In this document: piece after piece, positions 8,613 through 17,141 of the stretch | How the letters are laid out: every line of letters starts with the position of its first letter | Numbering within the stretch: position 1 is the stretch's first letter | Origin: Fidelibacterota bacterium | GTDB lineage: Bacteria > Fidelibacterota > Fidelibacteria > Fidelibacterales > Fidelibacteraceae | Length of the DNA: 64,000 nucleotides | NCBI GenBank assembly: GCA_028716785.1 | Contig: JAQUPD010000003.1 | Span: 1-64,000, forward strand | Direction: 5' to 3' | Notes under the pieces: generated by a model | What the model saw: only the letters and a program-made list of their open reading frames with translations | The model's database searches: none | Told to the model about the DNA's origin: nothing | Position numbers and translations under genes: made by a program

Positions 8613-10650
8613 GAATTATTCCCTTTTTTCCGGTGTATTTAGCCCGGTTCCACCGTTACGGCTCGTTTGTTTGACCGTAATCCTTATTCTTTTTTCTCGT
8701 GTTTTTTCTCTCCCACTTTTTATCCTTATCTCGATAATCCTTATTGTTTTAACACGGTTTTTCTTTTTTAAAGGAACCATTGCTCTTTTGGGTGTTTTGG
8801 GAATTCTTGTTTTTTTTACAACAAAACCCTTAAATCCAGAGGCCTGTGAGACTTTAAAGACGGCTGATTCGCTCACCGTAAAGCTTTTAAAAAAACACAC
8901 AGACTGGAAAAAGCGGGTTTGGTGGGATGGAAGTATCGATGTTGAAAAGACAGCCTATCCAGCAACACTTTACTTTCATCTCCAGGATACATGCGAAGAG
9001 GCACAAAAATTTACAGCTGGAAGCCAATGGACCATCAGTCATCCTCGTATAACCCTTCAAACAAATTGGTTTTCGCAACGAATATCAATAGGAACAACTT
9101 CTTCATCATATATTGTACTTAAGAAAAAATCTCCTTCATTTGTTCTTGAAAATATCCTAGAAAAAGTTCGTGAGGTGATAAGGGATATCATTCTCATAGA
9201 CAGCGACTTACGGTCTTCGTTTATAGCAATGGGACTTTTTCTAGGTGAAAAGCACATGATTCCTGAACCTATTAAAGAAAAAATAAACAGTATTGGAATT
9301 AGTCATCTTTTTGCTGTTTCAGGACTTCATGTGGGATTTATTGTGATGATTATAACGGGTGTTTTGAAGAGGTTGGGAATTTCATCGCGCTTCCGCACAG
9401 GATTAATTCCTCTCTTTGCCTTTTTTTATGCGTTATTAACGCCTTTTTCATCCTCGGTTTTTCGAACAGTTTTAATGATATTGCTTTTTAGTTTGGCGAC
9501 TGTGATGAATCGAAAAATCCATGTTTTGCATGGTGTATTTTTGAGTGCATATATCATGCTTTTGGTGGATATTTCTCAAGTGACTCAGGTTGGATTTTGG
9601 TTTTCCTATTTGGCAGTAATTGGCATTCTCATTTTTTATCCTAAAGGTGAAAAGAAAATAAAGAAGGTCCCAGTTATTCCTCGTTATTTTCTAAATACTC
9701 TACTTGTTTCAGCAGCAGCCACATGGGGAATTATGCCAGCATGTGTTTCAGTCTTTGGTACGGTTTCAACGGGTGCAATTTTTTTGAATATCATAATGAT
9801 TCCACTCGTTTTTATTATGTTAGCACTTATTATGGGAAAGGTATTCTTTTATGGTATTCCCTTTGTAAATGTCCTTCTTGCGTCACTTTTTTTCCTCGTT
9901 TCATCGCTTTTTTTCACCATTCTTAATCGTGTTGCACCCTATGCAGAAACGTTGGTGTATTCTGTGAAAAATGTGCCCTTAATTCTTACAGCATGGCTGA
10001 TTGGAACACTTATTTTTTATAACATTCCTGAAAAGAAGGTTTATAAAGGATGGATCTATGCCTTACTTTTTGGGAGTGTTTTGCTTTTTCCCCATTTCAT
10101 AAACGATATTATCCTTTTATCTGAGGAGGATAATTCGCTTCTTATCCGCCAAGGGAAAAAGATCCTGATGATGAATGGCACAAAGCAAACATCGTTTGAA
10201 TCAACGCTTTTAAAAAAATTCAGACGCTTAGGAATCTCGCCAGACATGCTTCTTATTACTCATATCAATAACGCCGATCCTGAAAATATTTTACGTCTAA
10301 AAAGAAAATACAAAGGAGTAACTGTAATAACGCCGGAAGTTTGGAAAGACATCTCAGATATTCATCTTCAGAAAGATACAGTCTTTACCTGGCATGGGAC
10401 GCACGTAGCGTTATATCCTGAGAAGGAGAAAGTAAATATCCTGCTAAAACCAAAAGAAACCATGACACTTGGAATCATGGAATATGCTGATAGCATGGAA
10501 GAACCGGAAATAGTGATAGCTAGAAAAAAATATAGTAAAAGATGGACAGGAACCGATAAATTCCTCGTACTCCATCAACAAAAATCCCAACAGGAATTAA
10601 GAAAAACTATGAAAGCATTAAATATGGAGGATGACATAAAAATATGGTGA
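8560..10650 (+). CDS. comEC: ComEC/Rec2 family protein with degenerate C-terminal domain
   Basis: Polytopic inner-membrane protein of the ComEC/Rec2 family, the channel for single-stranded DNA import in natural transformation. The competence domain is clear: HLFAVSGLHVGFIVMII is its signature, followed by many hydrophobic helices (about residues 240-510). The N-terminal part (about 20-75) has hydrophobic helices, then an OB-like region. The C-terminal region (about 520-696) is where many homologues carry a metallo-beta-lactamase-like domain; here LITHINNADPENI replaces the HxHxDH metal motif, so it is probably not a metal enzyme. The start is uncertain: 8560 lies inside nadE and lacks a Shine-Dalgarno, and GTG 8635 is an alternative. 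It overlaps the next gene by 7 bases. Confidence 0.88.
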   Translation: MGWDVKCQLSINIWTTIKNYSLFSGVFSPVPPLRLVCLTVILILFSRVFSLPLFILISIILIVLTRFFFFKGTIALLGVLGILVFFTTKPLNPEACETLKTADSLTVKLLKKHTDWKKRVWWDGSIDVEKTAYPATLYFHLQDTCEEAQKFTAGSQWTISHPRITLQTNWFSQRISIGTTSSSYIVLKKKSPSFVLENILEKVREVIRDIILIDSDLRSSFIAMGLFLGEKHMIPEPIKEKINSIGISHLFAVSGLHVGFIVMIITGVLKRLGISSRFRTGLIPLFAFFYALLTPFSSSVFRTVLMILLFSLATVMNRKIHVLHGVFLSAYIMLLVDISQVTQVGFWFSYLAVIGILIFYPKGEKKIKKVPVIPRYFLNTLLVSAAATWGIMPACVSVFGTVSTGAIFLNIIMIPLVFIMLALIMGKVFFYGIPFVNVLLASLFFLVSSLFFTILNRVAPYAETLVYSVKNVPLILTAWLIGTLIFYNIPEKKVYKGWIYALLFGSVLLFPHFINDIILLSEEDNSLLIRQGKKILMMNGTKQTSFESTLLKKFRRLGISPDMLLITHINNADPENILRLKRKYKGVTVITPEVWKDISDIHLQKDTVFTWHGTHVALYPEKEKVNILLKPKETMTLGIMEYADSMEEPEIVIARKKYSKRWTGTDKFLVLHQQKSQQELRKTMKALNMEDDIKIW

Positions 10651-11663
10651 TAGATACTTCTTTGTGGTTATTTGATCAAAACATACGTGGAAAATCAACG
10701 GATCTTATTGCTGGGGTGGATGAAGCGGGGCGTGGCCCAATTTTTGGCCCTGTGGCTGTAGCTGCTGTCATTTTTCCCTTTCATCTTATTCCCGATCCTC
10801 TCATTCGGGATTCAAAAAATTTATCGGAAAAACAACGGGAATATGCAAGGGAGTGGATTATTCATCATGCCTTATCATGGTCGGTTGTTCTTGTTCCCCA
10901 CACAGAAATTGATAAAAAAAATATCCTTCAAGCAACACTGGAAGGAATGAAAAAAGCAGTGGAGGGTTTATCGATAAAGCCGGACAAAGTCCTTATCGAC
11001 GGGAATCATATTCCCTTAGGATTACAAGCAAGTCTTGCGATAAAGGGCGGTGATCGTCAATCCTTTTCAATTGCAGCGGCATCGATTTTAGCAAAAACAG
11101 AGCGGGATCATTACGTGAAAGCATGTGCAAAGCGGTATCCTTTTTATGAGCTTGAAAAGCATAAAGGATATGGAACAGCCACACACATAAAACTTCTCCG
11201 TGAAAATCTTCCTTCTCCAGAACATCGCCTAAGTTTTGAACCGTTAAAATCTTTCATCTTTCCTTCGTATCCCAATCGAAAAATTTTAGGACAGTGGGGA
11301 GAAAGCTGGGCTTTATATGTTATGCTAAAACATGGTTATACTTTTATTGAAAGAAATGTACGGATTCAAAAGGATGGAGAAATCGATCTAGTTATGAAAA
11401 AGGAGGAACAGTTTGTTCTTGTTGAAGTAAAAACCAGCGGACCCAATGATCGTTGGCAACCTGAAGAATGGATAACAGAACAAAAAATAAAAAAAATGGT
11501 CAAGTTATCGGGTTTATATTTCTATAAATTAGGGTATAGAGAATATCAGGTTCGCCTTGATGTGATTACAGTAAAAGCACAATCTTGGCGAAAACCCATC
11601 ATAAAACATTATTCTGACGTTATTTACGGTGGAGAAAGTGAGATAAATGCGGATGACATATAA
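10644..11663 (+). CDS. rnhB: Ribonuclease HII fused to a YraN/UPF0102 nuclease-like domain
   Basis: A 339-residue two-domain protein. Residues 1 to about 207 are RNase HII, which removes ribonucleotides and RNA from RNA-DNA hybrids: the DEAGRGP motif (Asp26, Glu27), the VLIDGNHIP strand and SIAAASILAKTERD are all present. Residues about 213-325 are a complete YraN/UPF0102 domain, a restriction-endonuclease-like fold: GQWGESWAL, the GEIDLV catalytic-type Asp and the VLVEVKT Glu-Lys pair are intact. rnhB and yraN are often separate neighbours; here no stop separates them. The gene overlaps comEC by 7 bases and lepB by 17 bases. A sequencing frameshift cannot be excluded but the junction (FIFPSYPNRKILG) reads as a normal linker. 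Confidence 0.93.
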   Translation: MVIDTSLWLFDQNIRGKSTDLIAGVDEAGRGPIFGPVAVAAVIFPFHLIPDPLIRDSKNLSEKQREYAREWIIHHALSWSVVLVPHTEIDKKNILQATLEGMKKAVEGLSIKPDKVLIDGNHIPLGLQASLAIKGGDRQSFSIAAASILAKTERDHYVKACAKRYPFYELEKHKGYGTATHIKLLRENLPSPEHRLSFEPLKSFIFPSYPNRKILGQWGESWALYVMLKHGYTFIERNVRIQKDGEIDLVMKKEEQFVLVEVKTSGPNDRWQPEEWITEQKIKKMVKLSGLYFYKLGYREYQVRLDVITVKAQSWRKPIIKHYSDVIYGGESEINADDI

Positions 11664-12558
11664 AGAATGGCGACAAAAACACAAAGAAAAGAAAAAAAAG
11701 AATAAGAAGGTCTTTGCATCCCGAAAAGAACATGTACTTTATGAAATTAAGTCGTGGGCTATCGTTATTCTCGCAGTCTTTTTTATTCGTGCAGGTATTA
11801 TCGAGGCATACCAAATTCCTACAGGCTCGATGGAAAAAACCATTAATGTGGGGGATTTTCTTCTTGGGAATAAATTTAGCTACGGAGCAAGAACCCCTGA
11901 TTGGATTGGAATTCCCTTTACACGGATTGGTTTTGATATTCCCTATTATCGCTTTCCTCCCTTAACATTACCCAAAGTAGGGGACATAGTTATTTTTAAA
12001 TTTCCCCTCGATCCAAGAACGAATTATGTCAAACGATGCCTTGGCGCTCCTGGAGATACGGTGGAAATTCTTAATAAAAAGGTCTATGTGAATGGTGTGC
12101 GTTTTGAAGACCCCCAAACGGCCATCATCAATTATTCTAATATCTTTCCTGCAACCTATCAAGAACCTCAGATTTTTCCATCAGGCAATGGAAATAGAGA
12201 TCAGTACAATCCCATTTATGTCCCTAAAGAAAACGACGTTCTTATTCTATCAGGACTTTCACCCAAAGAGGTAGAATTTATTCACCATATTATGATTTTA
12301 GACGGCCATAGTAAAGAAGATAACTTCGGAATTTACTACGAACAAGGGGTTCCTAAATATAAAGTTAAGCAAAACTATTACTTTATGATGGGGGATAACC
12401 GGGATAACAGCTTTGATAGCCGATACTGGGGACTAGTTCCTTATAAATATGTCATGGGGAAACCTCTAATTCTCTATTTTTCTTGGGATAAAACAGTCCC
12501 ATGGTCCCAGTTTTATAAAAAAGTCCGCTGGAATCGACTTTTTCATACGGTATCCTAA
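11647..12558 (+). CDS. lepB: Signal peptidase I
   Basis: Inner-membrane serine protease that removes signal peptides from Sec and Tat substrates. After a Lys-rich cytoplasmic start (residues 6-21) comes one membrane helix (about 37-53). The catalytic Ser61 is in YQIPTGSMEKTI and the general-base Lys129 in NYVKRCLGAPGDTVEI. The box E motif MMGDNRDNSFDSRYWGLVP is intact. At 303 residues it is longer than Gram-positive forms, with an insertion of about 90 residues between Lys129 and box E. The start overlaps rnhB; ATG 11653 is a second possibility. Confidence 0.95.
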   Translation: MRMTYKEWRQKHKEKKKKNKKVFASRKEHVLYEIKSWAIVILAVFFIRAGIIEAYQIPTGSMEKTINVGDFLLGNKFSYGARTPDWIGIPFTRIGFDIPYYRFPPLTLPKVGDIVIFKFPLDPRTNYVKRCLGAPGDTVEILNKKVYVNGVRFEDPQTAIINYSNIFPATYQEPQIFPSGNGNRDQYNPIYVPKENDVLILSGLSPKEVEFIHHIMILDGHSKEDNFGIYYEQGVPKYKVKQNYYFMMGDNRDNSFDSRYWGLVPYKYVMGKPLILYFSWDKTVPWSQFYKKVRWNRLFHTVS

Positions 12559-12567
12559 CTGAGAAAT

Positions 12568-13704
12568 ATGGAAAAACCTGGCATTTATATTCACATTCCA
12601 TTTTGTTTAAAAAAGTGTCCTTATTGTAACTTTTATAGTGTTATTGCGGATCGCAATACTCATCGGCTGTTTGTCCAAACACTCTGTGATGAAATCCTAC
12701 AAAAAGCGCCTTCCTATAAAAAAGTAGAATTTGATACGGTTTACATAGGGGGTGGAACACCAAATTCTCTTGAAAGTGATGCAATCGTAGAGATACTTTC
12801 AACTCTTTACAAAGTATTAACATTCAGTCACGAGACAGAAATTACCCTTGAACTTAATCCAGAGTGTGTAACAAAAAAAGATCTTGATGTGTATCGGAAA
12901 AGAGGTATTCATCGCCTTTCTTTGGGAACGCAGTCTTTCTTGGATAAAGAACTTGCTTTTCTCGGTAGAATTCACACAAAAGAAAAAAATTTACAGGCGA
13001 TTCAGTATATTCAATCTTTTAAAACTTTTTCATTATCGTGTGATATCATCATGGGATTACCAGAGCAGACAAAAGATGACCTTCAAAGGAGTCTCGAATA
13101 TATTGACACTATTCATCCTGAGCATCTTTCTGTTTATTTGTTAACAGCAGAGGAAGGAACTCCTCTTTATTCATGGTTTCAACAAGGGATTATTTCGCAA
13201 CCGGATGAGGAAAGGGTTAAAGAATTGTGGCTATTTGTCCATGAATTTTTAATCGAAAGAGGATATGAACATTATGAGGTATCCAATTATTCCCTTTCCG
13301 GATACCGTAGTCGACACAATTCCAAATACTGGAATAATACCAACTATCTTGGATTTGGTCCTTCTGCCCATTCTAAGTGGGGAAACATTCGTTTTTGGAA
13401 TCCCACATCTTTAGAAACATACTTGCAAAAAAATAGCGAACCTGAGTTCGAAATAATTACTGATGAACAAACCATGGATGAACGGCTTATGCTTGGACTC
13501 AGAACACAAGAGGGATTCAATGTGAATGCTATATCCAAGAAAAAGACGAAAGAGAATTTTTTAAAAACAGTTTATGCCTTAAATCATGATGCAGGAAAAG
13601 TGCTTTTGAAGATAGATAGGGGATTTTTAAAAGCAACACTTGAAGGGTGGACAGTGTTGGATACCCTTGTTGAACAACTCGTAGAAAAATTGATTGAACC
13701 TTGA
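12568..13704 (+). CDS. hemW: HemW-type radical SAM protein
   Basis: A 378-residue radical SAM protein of the coproporphyrinogen III oxidase-like family. The cluster motif is C-x3-C-x2-C in FCLKKCPYCNFYS; true HemN has a fourth Cys where this has Phe, so it is HemW, a heme chaperone, rather than the oxidase. YIGGGTPNSLE, the LELNPECVT strand and HRLSLGTQSF are family motifs; the C-terminal HemN_C region (LMLGLRTQEGFN) is also present. It lies 9 bases after lepB and ends the operon that begins at 6242. Confidence 0.93.
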   Translation: MEKPGIYIHIPFCLKKCPYCNFYSVIADRNTHRLFVQTLCDEILQKAPSYKKVEFDTVYIGGGTPNSLESDAIVEILSTLYKVLTFSHETEITLELNPECVTKKDLDVYRKRGIHRLSLGTQSFLDKELAFLGRIHTKEKNLQAIQYIQSFKTFSLSCDIIMGLPEQTKDDLQRSLEYIDTIHPEHLSVYLLTAEEGTPLYSWFQQGIISQPDEERVKELWLFVHEFLIERGYEHYEVSNYSLSGYRSRHNSKYWNNTNYLGFGPSAHSKWGNIRFWNPTSLETYLQKNSEPEFEIITDEQTMDERLMLGLRTQEGFNVNAISKKKTKENFLKTVYALNHDAGKVLLKIDRGFLKATLEGWTVLDTLVEQLVEKLIEP

Positions 13705-13944
13705 TTTTAATAAAATTAAATGATAAATTTTTATGTTGGGGAACAAAAACTATCTTACTAATTAGATAAAAGGGTAATGCTCGGAAGGAAAGCTTCAAAG
13801 CATAATGAAGAATTAACCTATTGTGGGTAGATTAATCTTCAAGGATATGATCAACGATATGATAGAAAGAAACGCAGATACTTTGAGATGAGTCAAAAAA
13901 GAGTCTTACATGATAACAATATAAGACAGAAACGATAAAGATTT
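13705..13944. other. 240-bp intergenic region with an inverted repeat
   Basis: No gene is seen between hemW and the next radical SAM gene. At 13806-13841 there is an inverted repeat, TGAAGA(A)TTAA and TTAATCTTCA, with a 15-base loop and one bulged A. It lacks a T-run, so it is not a standard terminator; it may be a leader structure or chance in AT-rich DNA. Confidence 0.3.
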
Positions 13945-14964
13945 ATGTATACAACAAATATTTTACACCGTGCAGATTGGTGGGATTCTATTGAGGATAA
14001 ACCAGGATTTGTTCAGTGTCATTTATGTCCCCACACGTGTCGGATTGCTCCAGATCACTATGGAATTTGTAAAGTTCGCCAGAACATCTCTGGAACGCTT
14101 TATTCAACAGCCTATGGTCGACCTGTGGCCTTGCATATAGATCCCGTTGAAAAGAAACCGTTATATCACTTTTATCCTGGTGAATCGGTGTATAGTATAG
14201 GGACTATGGGCTGCAATCTTGCCTGTGATTTTTGTCAGAACTGGACGATATCCCAGATGGGGTACGATAAAACACTGTCATCAAATATCTATACCCCTCA
14301 GGAAATTGTGGATTTAACCCTATCTGCTAACCTTCAGCTTCTTGCTTTTACCTATAATGAACCCACAGTGTATGCAGAATATATGCGAGATATTGCTGAA
14401 ATTGCTGTTAAACACGGAATAAAAACATTGTCAGTAACTAATGGATATATTTCAAACAATATCATTCAAGAAGTTTATGAAAATGTTCATGCTTTTAATA
14501 TCGATTTAAAAGCCTTTTCAGAAACCTTTTATAAAAAATATTCCAAAGCCTCATTTCACGAAATTCTTAAGACCATTAAAACGCTCTATGAATTGAAAAA
14601 ACACCTTGAAATCACAACGTTAATTATTCCGGGATTAAATGATTCTGAGGAAGAACTTCGACAGGAATTCCAATGGATAGTGGAAAATACGAGCCCCTTC
14701 ATACCGCTTCACTTATCGGCTTTTTATCCTTCCTATAAACGCCAATACCATATGCCTACTAGCCATGAAACACTCGTGAAAGTCCGTGAACTTGCCAAAG
14801 AGGTTGGATTAAGCTATGTGTACATTGGCAATATCGCCGGCGTTGATAATTCCACCTATTGCCCCGCATGTGGTGCCCGAATTGTCCGTCGACATGATTA
14901 TCATGTGCACATTGAACAAAGAGACGTTTGTTTATGTGGTAGAAAAATAGATATTGTAAGTTAG
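13945..14964 (+). CDS. amrS: AmmeMemoRadiSam system radical SAM enzyme
   Basis: A 339-residue radical SAM protein of the PflA-like subgroup named AmmeMemoRadiSam because it usually co-occurs with AMMECR1 and Memo proteins. Seen: an N-terminal Cys-rich segment (QCHLCPHTCRIAP and GICKVRQN), the DPVEKKPLYHFYPG motif, the radical SAM cluster site C-x3-C-x2-C in MGCNLACDFCQNW, and a C-terminal zinc-ribbon-like pair (YCPACGARIVRR and DVCLCGRKIDIV). The reaction is unknown. Neither partner gene is in the window. Downstream, 23 bases on, are two small unknown genes. Confidence 0.9.
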   Translation: MYTTNILHRADWWDSIEDKPGFVQCHLCPHTCRIAPDHYGICKVRQNISGTLYSTAYGRPVALHIDPVEKKPLYHFYPGESVYSIGTMGCNLACDFCQNWTISQMGYDKTLSSNIYTPQEIVDLTLSANLQLLAFTYNEPTVYAEYMRDIAEIAVKHGIKTLSVTNGYISNNIIQEVYENVHAFNIDLKAFSETFYKKYSKASFHEILKTIKTLYELKKHLEITTLIIPGLNDSEEELRQEFQWIVENTSPFIPLHLSAFYPSYKRQYHMPTSHETLVKVRELAKEVGLSYVYIGNIAGVDNSTYCPACGARIVRRHDYHVHIEQRDVCLCGRKIDIVS

Positions 14965-14987
14965 AACAATAAATATAGAAAAAATAT

Positions 14988-15386
14988 ATGATACAATTTG
15001 ACGATCAAAGCTGGTCGGGGATAAAACTCAAAGATACTATTGAAATAGAAATTACCCGGCAAAACTTATACTTTATGCAGCGCCAATTTTCCGTTGCAGA
15101 GCATATTAATTTTTTTCCTTATGATGTTATTGGTGCCATGAATCCTGCGGACAATGTGAATTTAAGTTATAAAGTAAAGACGATTACCATTGAGACAGAT
15201 GCTGGTTTTTCGATCGAAACAGATATTGTAGATAAACGGTATGTGCTTCGGAATCGGAGCTATACAAAAGGAACAACCCGCTATATGACTGAAAAAAATG
15301 TAAAACCAGGGGATATTATTGTCATTGAAAAATTGGATGCTTATACGTATCGCATGTATTTAAAAAGGGAGTCTGAAAATGCTTAA
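14988..15386 (+). CDS. Small protein of unknown function, possible DNA-binding pseudobarrel
   Basis: A 132-residue soluble protein I do not recognise with certainty. It is beta-rich and mildly charged, with no signal peptide or membrane segment. The second half (about 60-127) alternates strands and ends in KNVKPGDIIVIEKLDAYTYR; the order of a VLRN strand, an Arg-Tyr pair, a GD turn and a final strand recalls B3/EcoRII-N-type DNA-binding pseudobarrels. That resemblance is by eye and weak. Its stop overlaps the start of the next gene by 8 bases, so the two are translationally coupled. Confidence 0.6.
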   Translation: MIQFDDQSWSGIKLKDTIEIEITRQNLYFMQRQFSVAEHINFFPYDVIGAMNPADNVNLSYKVKTITIETDAGFSIETDIVDKRYVLRNRSYTKGTTRYMTEKNVKPGDIIVIEKLDAYTYRMYLKRESENA

Positions 15387-15573
15387 TAAACTTACCATAG
15401 AATTGGATGATGATCAATTACAGGAGTTTAAGGAATTAATCACCAAACTGGAAAAAACTTCACCCGGCGAGACAATCTCTGTTAAAATTACGGGAGTTCT
15501 CAAGGGAGCATTAAAAGATATTAATAAACAGTTACTTCACTTTGAGGACTTTAAAAAAAGAGATTTATGGTAG
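15379..15573 (+). CDS. 64-residue protein of unknown function
   Basis: A short acidic protein that looks real because its ATG lies 8 bases inside the previous gene, preceded by AGGGAGTCTGAAA (GGGAG) as ribosome binding site. Predicted layout is strand (LTIELDDDQ), amphipathic helix (LQEFKELITKLEK), strand (ETISVKITGVL) and another helix rich in Lys. No family is recognised. With its partner it could form a two-component complex; this is inference. Confidence 0.5.
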   Translation: MLNKLTIELDDDQLQEFKELITKLEKTSPGETISVKITGVLKGALKDINKQLLHFEDFKKRDLW

Positions 15574-15989
15574 AAATGATAAGAATAGGCTCTTTCCACT
15601 TTAAATTTTTCATATCATGAATCTCATAGAAAAAGACCCATAAAAAGGAAGAATTCCTATTCAAAGAATCATGGGGCTTTCTTGAATTTTAACAACCGGA
15701 AAGATAGCGTTAAAAAGTTAAACCTCAACACAAATTAAAAGAATGATAAGTAATTCAAAGACGTGAGAAAACAATTCAAAATAATTTTAAGCAAAAATAT
15801 GTCCAGAAATTCCCTATATTTTACGTCCCGATTGAAATAAGCAAAAATTACTTAGGACAGGTATTCATGTGTCATTGGCAGAGGATAGTTACAAAGGGAG
15901 TTAAAATTCACACAGTTAAGAAGACAATTATCTATACCTTAGGAAAGGGTCCACGCATAAACTTTTAACCAGATGTTGAAAGGGATACT
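15574..15989. other. 416-bp gap with a stem-loop and a spaced direct repeat
   Basis: No open frame of note. Bases 15632-15683 can form an imperfect long stem (GAAAAAG-CCCAT with ATGGG-CTTTCTT) enclosing a smaller AGGA/TCCT hairpin; this may be the terminator of the preceding pair. TAAGCAAAAAT occurs twice, at 15788-15798 and 15838-15848, exactly 50 bp apart, which could mark a regulatory site for the following gene. I see no glycine riboswitch despite gcvT downstream. Confidence 0.4.
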
Positions 15990-17141
15990 ATGGCATCAGT
16001 TCAGAAGTCGATTATTCGCCAAATTTTTGATGGAGCTCCAAAGGGGAGTATTAATTTAGCGCTTGGAGAACCTGTTTTTGATAAACCAGAGTGGTTTTAT
16101 TCTCTGATCAACCATGATGTTATCAACGATTTTTCCTATTCACCTACGGCAGGAACGGAAGATGCAAGAAAAGCTATTGTTACGATTAACAACTACCCAG
16201 GGACAGCCGATAATGTCTGTATTGTTTGTGGAGCCCAAGAGGGTCTTGCTGCTTCAATTGGTGGTGTAAAACTTTATTGGGAGGGCAAAAAAAATGAACT
16301 CCTTATTCCGTCACCCTATTTTTTAACCTATCCAACTCTTGGTAAAATGTTGGGAATGGAAACCAGAACTTATCCAATTCCACCATTTTGTAAAGGAAAC
16401 ATTACCGAAAGTATTGAGGAATCTATTCATGAAAAAACCGCCCTTGTACTTTTAAATACCCCAGCAAATCCCTCTGGCTTAATGATGACTGAAGAGGATA
16501 TTCAACAGGCTGAAGCCGTCTGTGAAAAATATGGAACTTTTCTTTTGGTTGATGAAGTGTATCGGTTTTTTGGAAATCGGGAAAACCCTATCAGTCACGA
16601 CTGGAAATCCCTTAGGGAAAGCACAATCCTTGTCAGTTCTTTAACAAAGTGTTTTGGCTTACCGGGTTTACGGTTAGGATGGGCCTTTACCCGTCATTCT
16701 GTAATTCAACAAATTTTTGCGGCTCATCAAGCCATGGTGTCGATTGCTCCCACTATTTCCCAACTAATAGTTAGCCAATTTCCCCACTATGATTATCACC
16801 AATGGATTGTTGATAATCAAGAAAAAGTCTTTGAAAATAGAGAAATTATTACGAACGAATTAAAGAAAAATAATCTTGAATATGTTTTACCGGGCGGTGC
16901 TTTTTATATTCTCTTAAAAATTCCTGAAGATGTTTTGCTTACGATGGATGAAATGGATATTGCCTTTTTTTTAAAGGATAATTTTGGCATCTTGGTCGTA
17001 CCGGGCAAAGCTTTTGGAGACTATTCCAAGGGTTTTATGCGCTTGAGTTATGGTGGAGATGCTAGCACCTTTGCTGAAGGTGTTTATAGAATTCGTCAAG
17101 GATTTCAAGCGATTCTTCAAAAAGGATCATCTCATGAGTGA
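15990..17141 (+). CDS. PLP-dependent aminotransferase, class I/II
   Basis: A 383-residue fold-type I aminotransferase. The PLP Schiff-base lysine is in VSSLTKCFGLPGLRLGW; LLNTPANPSG is the substrate/cofactor loop, FLLVDEVYR gives the pyridine-ring Asp, and FMRLSYGG contains the carboxylate-binding Arg. The N-terminal INLALGEPVFDKPEW resembles AspC/AlaA-type enzymes. Exact substrate cannot be told. AAGGGATACT precedes the ATG. Its stop overlaps gcvT by 8 bases (ATGAGTGA), implying coupling with glycine metabolism. Confidence 0.9.
   Translation: MASVQKSIIRQIFDGAPKGSINLALGEPVFDKPEWFYSLINHDVINDFSYSPTAGTEDARKAIVTINNYPGTADNVCIVCGAQEGLAASIGGVKLYWEGKKNELLIPSPYFLTYPTLGKMLGMETRTYPIPPFCKGNITESIEESIHEKTALVLLNTPANPSGLMMTEEDIQQAEAVCEKYGTFLLVDEVYRFFGNRENPISHDWKSLRESTILVSSLTKCFGLPGLRLGWAFTRHSVIQQIFAAHQAMVSIAPTISQLIVSQFPHYDYHQWIVDNQEKVFENREIITNELKKNNLEYVLPGGAFYILLKIPEDVLLTMDEMDIAFFLKDNFGILVVPGKAFGDYSKGFMRLSYGGDASTFAEGVYRIRQGFQAILQKGSSHE

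Noticed and set aside
12568-13704. Oxygen-independent coproporphyrinogen oxidase (HemN)
   Set aside because: The fourth cluster-region Cys of HemN is Phe here, as in HemW.
15574-15989. Glycine riboswitch before the aminotransferase-gcvT run
   Set aside because: The conserved glycine aptamer segments were looked for and not found.
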